This document shows positions 9,046 to 18,056 of a stretch of 64,000 nt of DNA, one piece after another; position 1 is the stretch's first letter; each line of letters starts with the position of its first letter. Below the pieces are notes generated by a model. It saw only the letters and a list, made by a program, of their open reading frames with translations. It did not search any database and was not told the origin of the DNA. The stretch is from CAZHYV01 sp964537055. GTDB taxonomy: Bacteria > Myxococcota_A > Polyangia > Palsa-1104 > JAEUJZ01. The translations under genes and the position numbers were made by a program. The DNA lies in assembly GCA_964537055.1 (NCBI GenBank), contig CAZHYV010000007.1, positions 157,947-221,946 on the forward strand, given 5' to 3'.

Positions 9046-12000
9046 TCAAAGATCAGCTCCATAAGCGTTTCTTAAATCATAGCGAAGACTTTCAATGCTA
9101 TAGTCGGCGCGGCTGCCCCATTTTGCACGATACCTCTTATCTATTAATTCTACTAAACTTAGAAGGCTTCGCGCAATGTCAAGCTCTGTCGTCGTCTGGT
9201 TACAGCGATACTGAAAGGTATACTTAATTAGCTGTAGAGCTCCTGCTAGCGTGAACCGTTGGCCTTGCTCTCGACGAAACGGGAAGATGCATCTTTGTTG
9301 TAGTATTGGAAAGTAATTAAGTTGAAACCACTTTCCCTGGAGCCCTTTCGGATTTATACGCAGTGATTCAAACTGTTTAGGACAAGGAATAGTGAAACGC
9401 GCCAGACCACTAGTAAATCCAACGATTTCGTCAAGAAGTATCTCAAAAATTCCCATTTCACTAACAATATCACTGAGAGGAGCCTTAGAGAAATTCCATT
9501 CGTACACCACGTACTTTTGCCAACCATTATCCTGGGGGCTGGCAGTAACTAATTGCACACTCCTATCATCTAAGATACCAAGAGGCAAATTGGATAGACT
9601 ATTGATTTTTATATTAATTTGCTGCGAGTTATTACTGAGCTTGCATGGCAACGCAACCTGACTCCTTTTAAAAAATGGCTTCAATGTCACATCTTCTTTT
9701 ACGAAAATATTTTCCGCTTCTGTTAGTTTGCCTAATGTTAGTGAAGTGCCATAAAATGGCAGCGTCTTCCACGAAGCATCGTCTTCTGGCAGGGGATTCT
9801 TGCCCTCGAAGAAGGCATCAGTTTTTGCTACTAGGGCTAGACGAGCTATCGTCTCTTGCTCATTTTTATGCTTTAGTGATTGATAATACAGGGGCAAGAC
9901 GGTCTGTAAGGACGAACGGATACGCTCCCGAATCTCTTCTTTTGACTCTAACCGAACGTTTGATCTATCAAGAGTCAATATTTCAGCTGCATCATCACGA
10001 TGCCAGTCAACTCGACCACCAAGCCCGAAGTCTACTGTCCAATCAGTCCTGCGTCCTCTGTAATAAAATTTTAACCCTGCACCACTATGTTTTTCGTCAC
10101 TAAATGTGAATTCAATGCCATTGATTGCATCAAAATATCGTTGTTCTTCAGTTTGTTGATCCTTAGGTGTAATTGCTCTGCTTAAACTCATATTATCGGT
10201 AATAAGCTCGAACTTCGCTAATGCCGTATCTGCAAACTCCCTTACTGTGTCATAAACTTCGCTAGGTAGAATTAGCATCTCATCATCCAGTAAGGGATCA
10301 TAAGAATAGAGGATCCTTTTTGTTTCTTCAGCTTGACCAGCTATATAAGGAATCTCGACTGGCACCTTTTCTGTACTAATTACAAAAGATACGCGTGTAC
10401 CAGACGATAAAAGTCCTTTTGCGCGAGGAAGCGTTTTTAACAGAATTTCTGGCTCTCCTCTACGAACGCCTTGCTCAAACGTCAACTCAATAGTGTCTAG
10501 AGAGTCATCCGCACGAGACAACAAAACTACTTTGTTGCTAAAAAGGAAAACACTCTGCAAGCCTATTCCAAATGTTCCCGATGGTCTCATCCACACTGGC
10601 ATATTCTCCATTCGAGCATGGCGGCGAGGATTCTTCTTAGATGCGCCGACTCGTTGCAAAAAAACAACGTCCTCCTTATTTATACCTATACCGTTGTCCT
10701 CTACTTCGACTTGCCACTTAATTTCTTGCGAAGAGGTATCGACCTTCTTGATTTTGACGGAAATCGGATATTTTTCTAGCTCAGAGCGAAGTTTGTCTAG
10801 CAAATCTTTGTCTGGCTGCTCAGCTAGCGCTCTCCATTGGTTTTGATTCTCGTTCCAAGCGCGTAGAAGCGTAGCATCCACAGCATTTTGCAACAGTTCT
10901 CGGATACCGTCTAGATGGCTCTTATATAATCCGACACTGCGCACCATGTTTAGCATCGCTTCTTTGTCGACACCAAACCGAGGCCGCTGACCATCAGGAA
11001 AAGTATCATAGCCCTTAAGTTTAGCTTCTATGATACTAGCACTTGGGACTGAGCTAAAGTCGACTTCTGGACTGATTTGAGCCCAATTTAGACTCTGGTT
11101 TTGTAATTCCTGTCTAAGCCATGACAGCCATTCTACTGTTTCATCATAAGCCCGAGGAGTTTCGCATTCGGCAATTACACGAATTTCCTGCTGGTTGACC
11201 AGAAACTCTTCAATCGAGTGGTGCTTTTCTTCATGAGCCAGCGATAATGGTGGAAGCCCGCCAAAAGTATGAATCATAACCGGACAGAAGCGGCCGTCAT
11301 CAAGGTCTAATAAGTCTCCAAGCCTTAGCATGCAGGCGACAAACCGTGGATGAGCCGTATCCATAGCAAAGCCCGATTCTTCTCTAGGGAGTCTCATGGC
11401 ATCTGCAAATCCTCCACCATGGCTTTCACAGATTCGGCCCAGTAATCTCCAAAATCGATTGGGCACAAGTTGCGTTCTAGGTGAATTGAAAGATACTAAT
11501 GAGGGAGACTCTACTATTTGACGGGAGCGCCCTGGATGACCAGGTCTTGCATACTCTGCTATCACTAGGACTAACGCTCGACGAACTAAGAAGGGCCAAT
11601 CTTTACTTGCTTTTAAATCCACATCAGGGTTGATCAAGAGCTTAGCTGACTTAGCTATTTCACTATCATCATGTTGAGTGAGTTGTTCAAGGAAAGCTCT
11701 AAATTCCGGTTTTGCCCACCATTCACGCATGGTTGGCTCCGGCACAATCATGCCTATATCATGATTATAAGCTGACTCTAAAATCAGCCAAAGGTCAGTG
11801 GCGCCTAGTTTCTCGATGCGTCTAGGCCCAAGTATTCTAGCAACCTGCTGAAGGATAGTATCTGAGTGAGACGCATTATGGCGACTATAATGAGGGAAAG
11901 TGAGCGCGACGCTTTCAAGCGCTCTGCTGATTAACTTCTTATCAAAATTCCATTGTGACCAAAGCGTCGCATATTGCTTATTATCGTTACACTTCCTTTG

Positions 12001-12048
12001 AAGGGCATCTTCCAATTCAAGCTCAGCCATAGGAACACAGTAGACCAT
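9046..12048 (-). CDS. HD-domain and Hsp90-type (GHKL) ATPase fusion protein
   Basis: A 1000-residue protein with two recognisable parts. The N-terminal part resembles an HD phosphohydrolase fold: H53, H57 and H61 in HYSRHNASHSD, the HD pair H96-D97 in AYNHDIGM, and a late acidic cluster LGDLLDLDDG near 243-251. The second is a GHKL/Hsp90-type ATP-binding domain: E384 and N388 in GIRELLQNAVDAT (N-box), DNGIG at 451-455, and GTFGIGLQS from 491. The last 400 residues are unassigned. No signal peptide or membrane span. It is not HtpG, which has no HD domain and a different length. Solo proteins of this architecture occur in variable regions of bacterial genomes, so a stress or defence role is possible but is inference. 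It sits alone between gene-poor spacers. Neither candidate start (12048 or 12030) has a strong ribosome-binding site. Confidence 0.7.
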   Translation of the reverse strand: MVYCVPMAELELEDALQRKCNDNKQYATLWSQWNFDKKLISRALESVALTFPHYSRHNASHSDTILQQVARILGPRRIEKLGATDLWLILESAYNHDIGMIVPEPTMREWWAKPEFRAFLEQLTQHDDSEIAKSAKLLINPDVDLKASKDWPFLVRRALVLVIAEYARPGHPGRSRQIVESPSLVSFNSPRTQLVPNRFWRLLGRICESHGGGFADAMRLPREESGFAMDTAHPRFVACMLRLGDLLDLDDGRFCPVMIHTFGGLPPLSLAHEEKHHSIEEFLVNQQEIRVIAECETPRAYDETVEWLSWLRQELQNQSLNWAQISPEVDFSSVPSASIIEAKLKGYDTFPDGQRPRFGVDKEAMLNMVRSVGLYKSHLDGIRELLQNAVDATLLRAWNENQNQWRALAEQPDKDLLDKLRSELEKYPISVKIKKVDTSSQEIKWQVEVEDNGIGINKEDVVFLQRVGASKKNPRRHARMENMPVWMRPSGTFGIGLQSVFLFSNKVVLLSRADDSLDTIELTFEQGVRRGEPEILLKTLPRAKGLLSSGTRVSFVISTEKVPVEIPYIAGQAEETKRILYSYDPLLDDEMLILPSEVYDTVREFADTALAKFELITDNMSLSRAITPKDQQTEEQRYFDAINGIEFTFSDEKHSGAGLKFYYRGRRTDWTVDFGLGGRVDWHRDDAAEILTLDRSNVRLESKEEIRERIRSSLQTVLPLYYQSLKHKNEQETIARLALVAKTDAFFEGKNPLPEDDASWKTLPFYGTSLTLGKLTEAENIFVKEDVTLKPFFKRSQVALPCKLSNNSQQINIKINSLSNLPLGILDDRSVQLVTASPQDNGWQKYVVYEWNFSKAPLSDIVSEMGIFEILLDEIVGFTSGLARFTIPCPKQFESLRINPKGLQGKWFQLNYFPILQQRCIFPFRREQGQRFTLAGALQLIKYTFQYRCNQTTTELDIARSLLSLVELIDKRYRAKWGSRADYSIESLRYDLRNAYGADL

Positions 12049-12467
12049 CTAGGGAGCCCTGTCTATGCTTCCAATTAATAAATAATACTCACGACATACG
12101 CTCTACCAGATTTCGGGTAATATTCTCTTCAACATCTGAAGACTGCGTTGGATTCACTGAACTAGTAGAAGCAGATAAGACGGATGATGTAATAAATCCA
12201 CTTTAACATACTAGGAATGGCTCGAAACGTACCTTTTGAATAATTTTGGGATTGCGGAAGATGATTCAAGCAGTGCCTAAGTACAAAGTAGACCATAGAC
12301 CCAAATTGTTAGGTAAATCGGTTTTTGTGCCCTCACACCTGCCACGGCCAAAGCGATGACCCTAAGTCCATTTTATGTACTTCCTACCAAGGATTCCCTT
12401 CAGGTTTTTGCTGACGGGCTATTGGCTGGGGCTTATCTACTCAGCTTTACCCTCATCGGATGAATAA
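12049..12467. other. Gene-poor spacer with small reading-frame remnants
   Basis: No established gene. Two short plus-strand frames overlap by ATGA near 12356. The second (12356-12463) encodes 35 residues including LQVFADGLLAGAYLL, which faintly resembles the N-terminal part of M17 leucyl aminopeptidases (EGLLLGAY-type motif). It could be debris of a lost aminopeptidase gene or chance. The spacer separates the HD-Hsp90 gene from the OPT transporter. Confidence 0.3.
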
Positions 12468-14513
12468 TCAGCGGGGAGGTAAGTCTTTCCGAGCATAGCG
12501 GTACAGAGCCACTCCTAAGCAGAGGAACATCCCAATGGAGATCAGATCTCCCCAAGTTCCTAGATTTTTCCAATACTCGTGCCCTAGATCCAGGAGCTTG
12601 GCCGTGGAGGGGAAAAAGCCGCTAAAAAATCCAAAGATCATGCCCGCGAAAGCCCCCCCGGCCACGAGTCCCGTCGCAAATAACATTCCTTTACTCAGCT
12701 CATTCTCAACGGCAGACAAAGACTTCCTTTGCTGACGCTTGACGAACCAGCGCAGGAGCGACCCAAGGAAGATGGCTGTCGTCATCGAGACAGGCAGATA
12801 CAGCCCAATGGCGACCGATAGAGCCATAGCCCCGCACAGTTCCAGCACCACAGAAAGCCCGACGCCTACCAAGACCAAGCCCCAGCTCATTTTTCCTCCG
12901 AGCATCGACTTGATAAGCATGGCAAGCAGTGTTGCCTGCGGTGCACCAAATTTAGGTCCCTCTTGCCCTGGGGCCACATACCCAATGGCATGGGTGACCT
13001 GAGGGATGGATCGATCGACGAGCAAAATGGTTCCTGCCACCACTGCTGCTGAAATCAGAACACCGAGGATTAATCCTAACTGTTGCTTGTAGGGAGTGGC
13101 ACCAAGCAAGTACCCTGTTTTCAAGTCTTGCGAAGTCGCCCCTGCATTGCCGGCAGCAATACAAACGACGGCTGCGATTGGAATCACCGCTAACTGATAA
13201 GGGACCGAGGTCCAGCCAAGGAGGAGCAAGAGAACTGCGGTGGCCATGACCGTGGTGAAGGTCATCGGAGTAATGGGCTCAATCGTATAGCCCGCCACGC
13301 CCACAAACCGGCTGGAGACGGTGACAAAGAAAAAGCCAAAGATCACAATCAGGAGGGAGGATAAAAGGGAGCCTGGGAATTTGCCTGGGAGATGGGGCAA
13401 AAGGGCAATGAGAATCACAAGAACCAGAGCGCCCGGAAGGACGAGCCACATGGGGAGGTCCTTGGCAGTCCGGGCTTGAGAAACGTTTCCCCGATTCTTG
13501 AGAGAATCCACCACGGTTCTAAAACTCCCGATAATGATGGGAACGGTCTTGAGTAGAGCGATAATCCCGGCTCCAATCACCGCTCCGACCGCAATGTATT
13601 TGATGTAAGCAGTATGGATCTGGGAGGCTGAAGGGGGGCCTTGAAGAGCAGCAGAGACCCCTAAATCTTGGAGGGTGGTTACTACATCCTTCGCTCGAAG
13701 CAAGGCACCCAAAGAAGGGAACACAGAAAAGAGAGGCACAAGCACCAACCAGGCCAAAAGTGCTCCTGCCATCATCTGCGTTGAGGTTCGAGGCCCAATG
13801 ATATAACCAATCCCCAAATATTCAGGGGTGGCGCTTAACGTCAGCGTCGCGTTTGGATACACCCCTTGGGCAGCCCGGTGGATTAAATAGGGCATCTCTT
13901 TCCAGAGCCCAAGCAGCTTCATCATCAGCCAATAAATGGCCGCAATCAAGGAACCCACAAAGACAGGGCTTGCAGAACCGCCCTGCTTTTCTCCGGCAAT
14001 CAACACCTCAGCACAGGCGCTGCCCTCGGGGTAATGGAGGGTTTTATGTTCTCGGACAATGAGACTTCGACGAAGAGGAATCATGAAGAGAATTCCTAAA
14101 AGCCCCCCTGCCGCAGCCAGAGTGATCAGCTGCGGATAATGGAAATATCGTTCTCCTCCTTGAAACAGAATAAACGCAGGCACGGTATAGACCGTCACGG
14201 TCGCAATCGATTCTCCCGCGGAGCCAATCGTTTGAATCAGATTATTTTCTAGCACCGTACTTCGTAAAAGACGCCTGAGCGGGCCAATTAGCATGGCAGA
14301 AATGGGAATCGACCCTCCGACCGTAAGCCCTACGCACAAGGCCAAATACACCGAAGAAGCACCAAAAAAAATAATGAAGAAAACCCCGACCAGAAAGGAC
14401 TTCCAGGTAAACTCAGGGATCTTCGCGGAAGCAGGGATAAAGGGCTGAAAGGGTTCTTCCTGGATAGAAGATTTACTGGATTTGAAAGAAGCTTGGTTAG
14501 GTTGGGTGGGCAT
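12468..14513 (-). CDS. OPT-family oligopeptide transporter
   Basis: A 681-residue inner-membrane protein with about 14 to 16 hydrophobic segments, matching the bacterial branch of the oligopeptide transporter (OPT) family. Family-like stretches include GVFFIIFFGASSVYLAL at the first span, REHKTLHYPEGSACAEVL near 150 (the typical 'PxGxACAEVL' region), and PYKQQLGLILGV after the QDLKTGYLLGATP stretch near 475. OPT proteins take up oligopeptides or metal-chelate complexes by proton symport; the substrate here cannot be read from sequence. It stands alone and is divergent from the FHA-GGDEF gene. The neighbouring M14 peptidase would suit peptide use, but this link is only proximity. Confidence 0.9.
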   Translation of the reverse strand: MPTQPNQASFKSSKSSIQEEPFQPFIPASAKIPEFTWKSFLVGVFFIIFFGASSVYLALCVGLTVGGSIPISAMLIGPLRRLLRSTVLENNLIQTIGSAGESIATVTVYTVPAFILFQGGERYFHYPQLITLAAAGGLLGILFMIPLRRSLIVREHKTLHYPEGSACAEVLIAGEKQGGSASPVFVGSLIAAIYWLMMKLLGLWKEMPYLIHRAAQGVYPNATLTLSATPEYLGIGYIIGPRTSTQMMAGALLAWLVLVPLFSVFPSLGALLRAKDVVTTLQDLGVSAALQGPPSASQIHTAYIKYIAVGAVIGAGIIALLKTVPIIIGSFRTVVDSLKNRGNVSQARTAKDLPMWLVLPGALVLVILIALLPHLPGKFPGSLLSSLLIVIFGFFFVTVSSRFVGVAGYTIEPITPMTFTTVMATAVLLLLLGWTSVPYQLAVIPIAAVVCIAAGNAGATSQDLKTGYLLGATPYKQQLGLILGVLISAAVVAGTILLVDRSIPQVTHAIGYVAPGQEGPKFGAPQATLLAMLIKSMLGGKMSWGLVLVGVGLSVVLELCGAMALSVAIGLYLPVSMTTAIFLGSLLRWFVKRQQRKSLSAVENELSKGMLFATGLVAGGAFAGMIFGFFSGFFPSTAKLLDLGHEYWKNLGTWGDLISIGMFLCLGVALYRYARKDLPPR

Positions 14514-14637
14514 CAGCTTTAGGCTCTACCGAAATTCAAAAAAGATGCAAGGAGAATTTGATGGAAGCAGCGGGGGAACGTTGCAGCAGGTGGAGGAAAC
14601 TTTTCCCTTCGTTATTGAATTCTGATAAAATTCTTTT

Positions 14638-15522
14638 ATGTCGTCTCCTCACGGCAAAAAGCCCCAAATTTTCTTGGTTCTTGTCCGCACGGACAAGGCC
14701 CGTGCCTTAGAGCTCGGCCGTCGGTTTCAGGTTTCTTCCGACAGTATTTACTTGGGAAATACCAATGAGGCCGATGTCCCTTTGGGCTTAGGTTGGAACG
14801 AACCCTGCCGAGTCCACATTTTCTATACTGCTCCCTCATGGTACGTGAAGGATCAGGAATATTTTAACCATGTTTCTGTTAACGGGGTTTGCTGTCAGAA
14901 ATTTCAGATTAACGACGGGGATCTGATCCAGGTTCGAGATTTTGCCTTTGAGGTTTCGTTCAGCGGAGGGATCAAATCCGACTTCTTTGAAGAAAATGAA
15001 CGCGCCAGGCAGCAAGACCTTCTGACCAAGGCCTATAACCGTGGCTATTTAGACAGCATCGTTAACTGGGAAATTGAGCGACACAAAAAGGCTTCGATAG
15101 GAAGGCGGAAAACTCGTTCCACTTCGATGGCTCCGATGTCTTTGATTATGTTTGATATCGATCACTTTGGTGCGTTTAACAAGCTCCATGACCATCAAGT
15201 CGGGGACGAAGTCCTGAAAGGAGTGGTCGAGCGAGTGAAGGCTCGCGTGAGAAGTACGGATATTGTCGCTCGATGGGGCGGGGAGGAATTTATGGTCTAT
15301 CTTCCCGAGACCGAGCTAGAACAAGCAACCGAGGTCGCGGAACAAATTCGAAAACAAGTCGGGGATACTCCATATCGAATCGATCAAAAGGACTTACGCG
15401 TCACCATTTCTTTGGGGGTGGCTCAGTATGAGGCTGATATGGATATGCAGGAATTTATCCGGAAGGTAAACCTGAACATGCTTGATGCAAAGAAGCAAGG
15501 TCGCAACCGGGTCGTAAGTTAG
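14638..15522 (+). CDS. FHA-GGDEF diguanylate cyclase
   Basis: A two-domain signalling protein. Residues about 20-110 form an FHA-like phosphothreonine-binding domain (DSIYLGNTNEADVPLG, HVSVNGV, NDGDLIQVRDFAFEV). Residues about 125-290 are a GGDEF domain with MFDIDHFGAFN (metal and nucleotide binding) and an intact active-site RWGGEEF near 213, followed by ISLGV and the terminal KKQGRNRV. The intact GGEEF predicts c-di-GMP synthesis from two GTP. An RxxD inhibitory site is not obvious at the usual position. FHA-GGDEF fusions are common in Myxococcota and Bdellovibrionota, where DgcB-type proteins control behaviour switches. The start lies 10 bases after a TAAAAT stretch, so transcription signals must be upstream or the start may be later. 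Confidence 0.9.
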   Translation: MSSPHGKKPQIFLVLVRTDKARALELGRRFQVSSDSIYLGNTNEADVPLGLGWNEPCRVHIFYTAPSWYVKDQEYFNHVSVNGVCCQKFQINDGDLIQVRDFAFEVSFSGGIKSDFFEENERARQQDLLTKAYNRGYLDSIVNWEIERHKKASIGRRKTRSTSMAPMSLIMFDIDHFGAFNKLHDHQVGDEVLKGVVERVKARVRSTDIVARWGGEEFMVYLPETELEQATEVAEQIRKQVGDTPYRIDQKDLRVTISLGVAQYEADMDMQEFIRKVNLNMLDAKKQGRNRVVS

Positions 15523-15732
15523 CAGGAAAAATAATCTACAACTTTTGATTATTGAGCAATTTTTTCCCATTCTTCGCTTTGAAACAAATCTAATATGAAA
15601 ATACTTTTCTTTTTAATATGAATATTAACAAAATGAAAAGCTAATTTTGAGTACAGGATCATTTATTATGTACCCATCATGTGAGAGGAGATTTAGCATC
15701 TTTGCGTCAAGACTCTCTCCTGTTGACGGAAT

Positions 15733-16752
15733 ATGAAAAATATGGAATTTCATCTGCGCGCCGAACCCGATGTGAGCCCGATACAAATGTCTACAGAACT
15801 TTTTCGTCTTTGTAATACTCCTCGGGGTGGGACGATCGAACAATCTTATCTTTATTTTGACGGCATAAGTGCAGCTGGCTGGCGTGATATCTGTAACCAA
15901 GAGGATTACTTTGCTTCATTCGATGGGAGTCAGTCACTGGATCTCACTGCAGAACTAATATTAGATCATCTGAAAGATACGAAATATAATAAAAGGGCTT
16001 TAGATATTATTGGTATCGGAGCAGGAGACGCAAGGAAAGAAGGAAAACTGGTTCAATCACTCTTAGATTTAGACCCCTCTTTAAAAGTCAATTGTCATCT
16101 TATTGATAAAAGTAATCCTTTGCTAATAGCGGCTCATTTCTATCTAAATGGGATTTTCGCAAATACTGGAAGAGTATCTGTTAAAGAGTCTTTGGCAGAC
16201 TTTTGGAAATTACCTTCTTCCGAGCTCTTTTCCTCAAAAGAAAATCGGAATACTCTTCGGGTCGGGTGTATGTTTGGGTATACGCTGGGAAACCTGGATG
16301 GCGACCTAAGATTCGTCCGAGATAGCTTAAGTGCATTTAAATCAGGGGATCTCTTTCTGGTAGATGTAATCCTGGGATTTGCTCCTCATAATGATATCGA
16401 AGCCATTCGATGTCAGGATCCGCGCCTTGGGCCAAACAAAGGAGTTTGGCAGCAGGCAACAGAGACTTGGCTCGCAACTACCCTTCAGAGATACCGAATC
16501 AACAGCAGTAACATTCTCTTTGAAAATTTCCTCTCAACGACAACATCGTCTTTTCCAAACACGTATACGATTGAAATTCATGCATCTGTCCAGAATGCCA
16601 GGAAGCAAGTACGGTTTAATATGCTCCGTTTTCATCGGTATCACCAGGAGTCCTTCATTGGAACGATTGCCAAGGAAGGATGGAGAAAACTGGGTGGGAA
16701 GACCTTCGGGACCAACAAAAGCTGTCTCCGGTATTTATTCGTGAAAGAGTAG
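15733..16752 (+). CDS. EgtD-like SAM-dependent methyltransferase (Methyltransf_33 type)
   Basis: A 339-residue protein with features of the histidine-specific methyltransferase family that includes EgtD. The SAM-binding loop is DIIGIGAGDARKEG near residue 95, with the acidic HLIDKS following. The stretch GYTLGNLDGDLRFVRD near 180 fits the 'STIGNF' region, and the L..GDLFLVDV stretch follows. EgtD makes hercynine from histidine for ergothioneine, but there is no egtB neighbour and similarity is partial, so the acceptor is unknown. The gene stands between unrelated genes, its first 200 bases are notably AT-rich, and it looks like a candidate for transfer. The start at 15733 gives MKNMEF; the internal methionine (MEF) is an alternative. 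Confidence 0.65.
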   Translation: MKNMEFHLRAEPDVSPIQMSTELFRLCNTPRGGTIEQSYLYFDGISAAGWRDICNQEDYFASFDGSQSLDLTAELILDHLKDTKYNKRALDIIGIGAGDARKEGKLVQSLLDLDPSLKVNCHLIDKSNPLLIAAHFYLNGIFANTGRVSVKESLADFWKLPSSELFSSKENRNTLRVGCMFGYTLGNLDGDLRFVRDSLSAFKSGDLFLVDVILGFAPHNDIEAIRCQDPRLGPNKGVWQQATETWLATTLQRYRINSSNILFENFLSTTTSSFPNTYTIEIHASVQNARKQVRFNMLRFHRYHQESFIGTIAKEGWRKLGGKTFGTNKSCLRYLFVKE

Positions 16753-16858
16753 CCTCAACCTCGGTTGTTCCAAGGCCTTTATCTCTACTTTAGGTTAGGT
16801 AACATAGATAACTCGGGGACGATTAAATATGAGATGGTTCAATCAACCCCTGCGTCTG

Positions 16859-17906
16859 CTACTTCCCCATCAAATACGCCTTCATCAGCTCGTCCAAATC
16901 CCCGTCAAGCACCGCCATCACATTGCCAGTTTTATACTCGGTACGGTGATCGGTCACAATCTGGTAAGGTGCCAGCACATACGACCGCATTTGGCTACCC
17001 CATTCAATCGCCTTTTTCTGTCCGTGCACCTCATCCATTTTGGCCTCTTTCTCACGAAGCTGCTTCTCGTATAGCATGGCTCTTAGCATCTTCAGAGCGG
17101 TTGATTTGTTCTTGTGCTGGGATCGTTCTGACTGACACTTGGCCACAAGACCAGTTGGTTTATGGATCATACGAACGGCAGATTCGGTTTTGTTGACGTG
17201 CTGCCCCCCTGCTCCCCCTGAACGCATGGTTTGAATCTCTAAATCTTCTTCTCGAATCTCCACTTCAATCGAATCATCAATTTCAGGGTACACAAACACC
17301 GAGGCAAATGAGGTATGCCTTCTTGCATTGGAATCAAACGGGGAAATTCGTACCAATCGATGCACTCCGCTCTCAGACTTGAGATACCCATAGGCCCAAG
17401 GGCCTCTCACGGCGAAGCTATAGCTTTTGATGCCTGCTTCCTCACCCTCTTGCAGGTCAAACTCTTCCATCTCGTACCCATGCCGCTCACACCACCGGAT
17501 GTACATCCTCCTTAGCATATCTGCCCAATCTTGGGCGTCTACCCCCCCTGCGCCGGCGTTGATCGAAACCAGCGCATTGGCCGCATCCTGCTCTCCCGAG
17601 AGCATCTTGGCAAACTCCATTTGCCCCACGGACTGTTCTATTTTCGCAAGCAACTGGGTTGCCTCTTCTAGTGTCGCTGTATCGTTGGCTTCGACCGCTA
17701 GTTCAAGCAGAACCTGCGCATCGCTAATGTGCCCGACCTCCTTCTCGAATTGAAGGACCGTCTGCTTAAGCCGAGCTTGCTCTTTTAATAAGGTTTGGGA
17801 AGTTTGCTGATTTTGCCAAAAATTAGCTTCTGTGGATAAGGCTTCGATATCAGCAATTCGCTTTTTGCTTTGCTCGATGTCAAAGATGCCCCCGAAGGAC
17901 AGTCAT
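16859..17906 (-). CDS. prfB: Peptide chain release factor 2 with programmed +1 frameshift
   Basis: RF2 ends translation at UAA and UGA. The main frame has the SPF tripeptide in RISPFDSNARRHTS, the GGQ loop in SGGAGGQHVNKTES, and ends LDELMKAYLMGK. The coding frame clearly continues upstream of 17653: residues such as TEANFWQNQQTSQTLLKEQ are normal RF2 N-terminal sequence, up to DIEQSKKRI at 17881. There it meets a frame-0 leader ending ...VLRGHL then UGA, with CGGGGG CAT CTT TGA C (17894-17879), matching the known prfB autoregulatory frameshift signal. The leader resembles E. coli in VLRG-L. Its start is uncertain: the in-frame ATG at 17906 gives 348 residues, while a better-placed ATG at 17955 is one base out of frame. 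Confidence 0.93.
17879..17894 (-). promoter_or_regulatory. prfB programmed +1 frameshift site
   Basis: On the minus strand the sequence is CGGGGG-CAT-CTT-TGA-C. It has the internal Shine-Dalgarno-like G run, a three-base spacer codon, the slippery CUU and an in-frame UGA, in the same spacing as the E. coli prfB site. When RF2 is scarce the ribosome slips from CUU to UUU and reads GAC onward. Confidence 0.93.
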
Positions 17907-18056
17907 TCTGCCTTCGAGGGAGGTAAGCCGTTCTCGGAGTTCTTTTGTTTCCATAGGTAAGGATGGTATTATCACAGTCTGCCTGACCTTGCCCACCAAA
18001 TTTAGCAGTTTCCTAAAGCTAGCTAAGCGTGGGCTAAGAGCGCTCCGATGAGAACA

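Noticed and set aside
9392..10846. Plus-strand frames inside the HD-Hsp90 gene
   Set aside because: They have serine/leucine-rich shadow composition and lie opposite the well-supported minus-strand gene.
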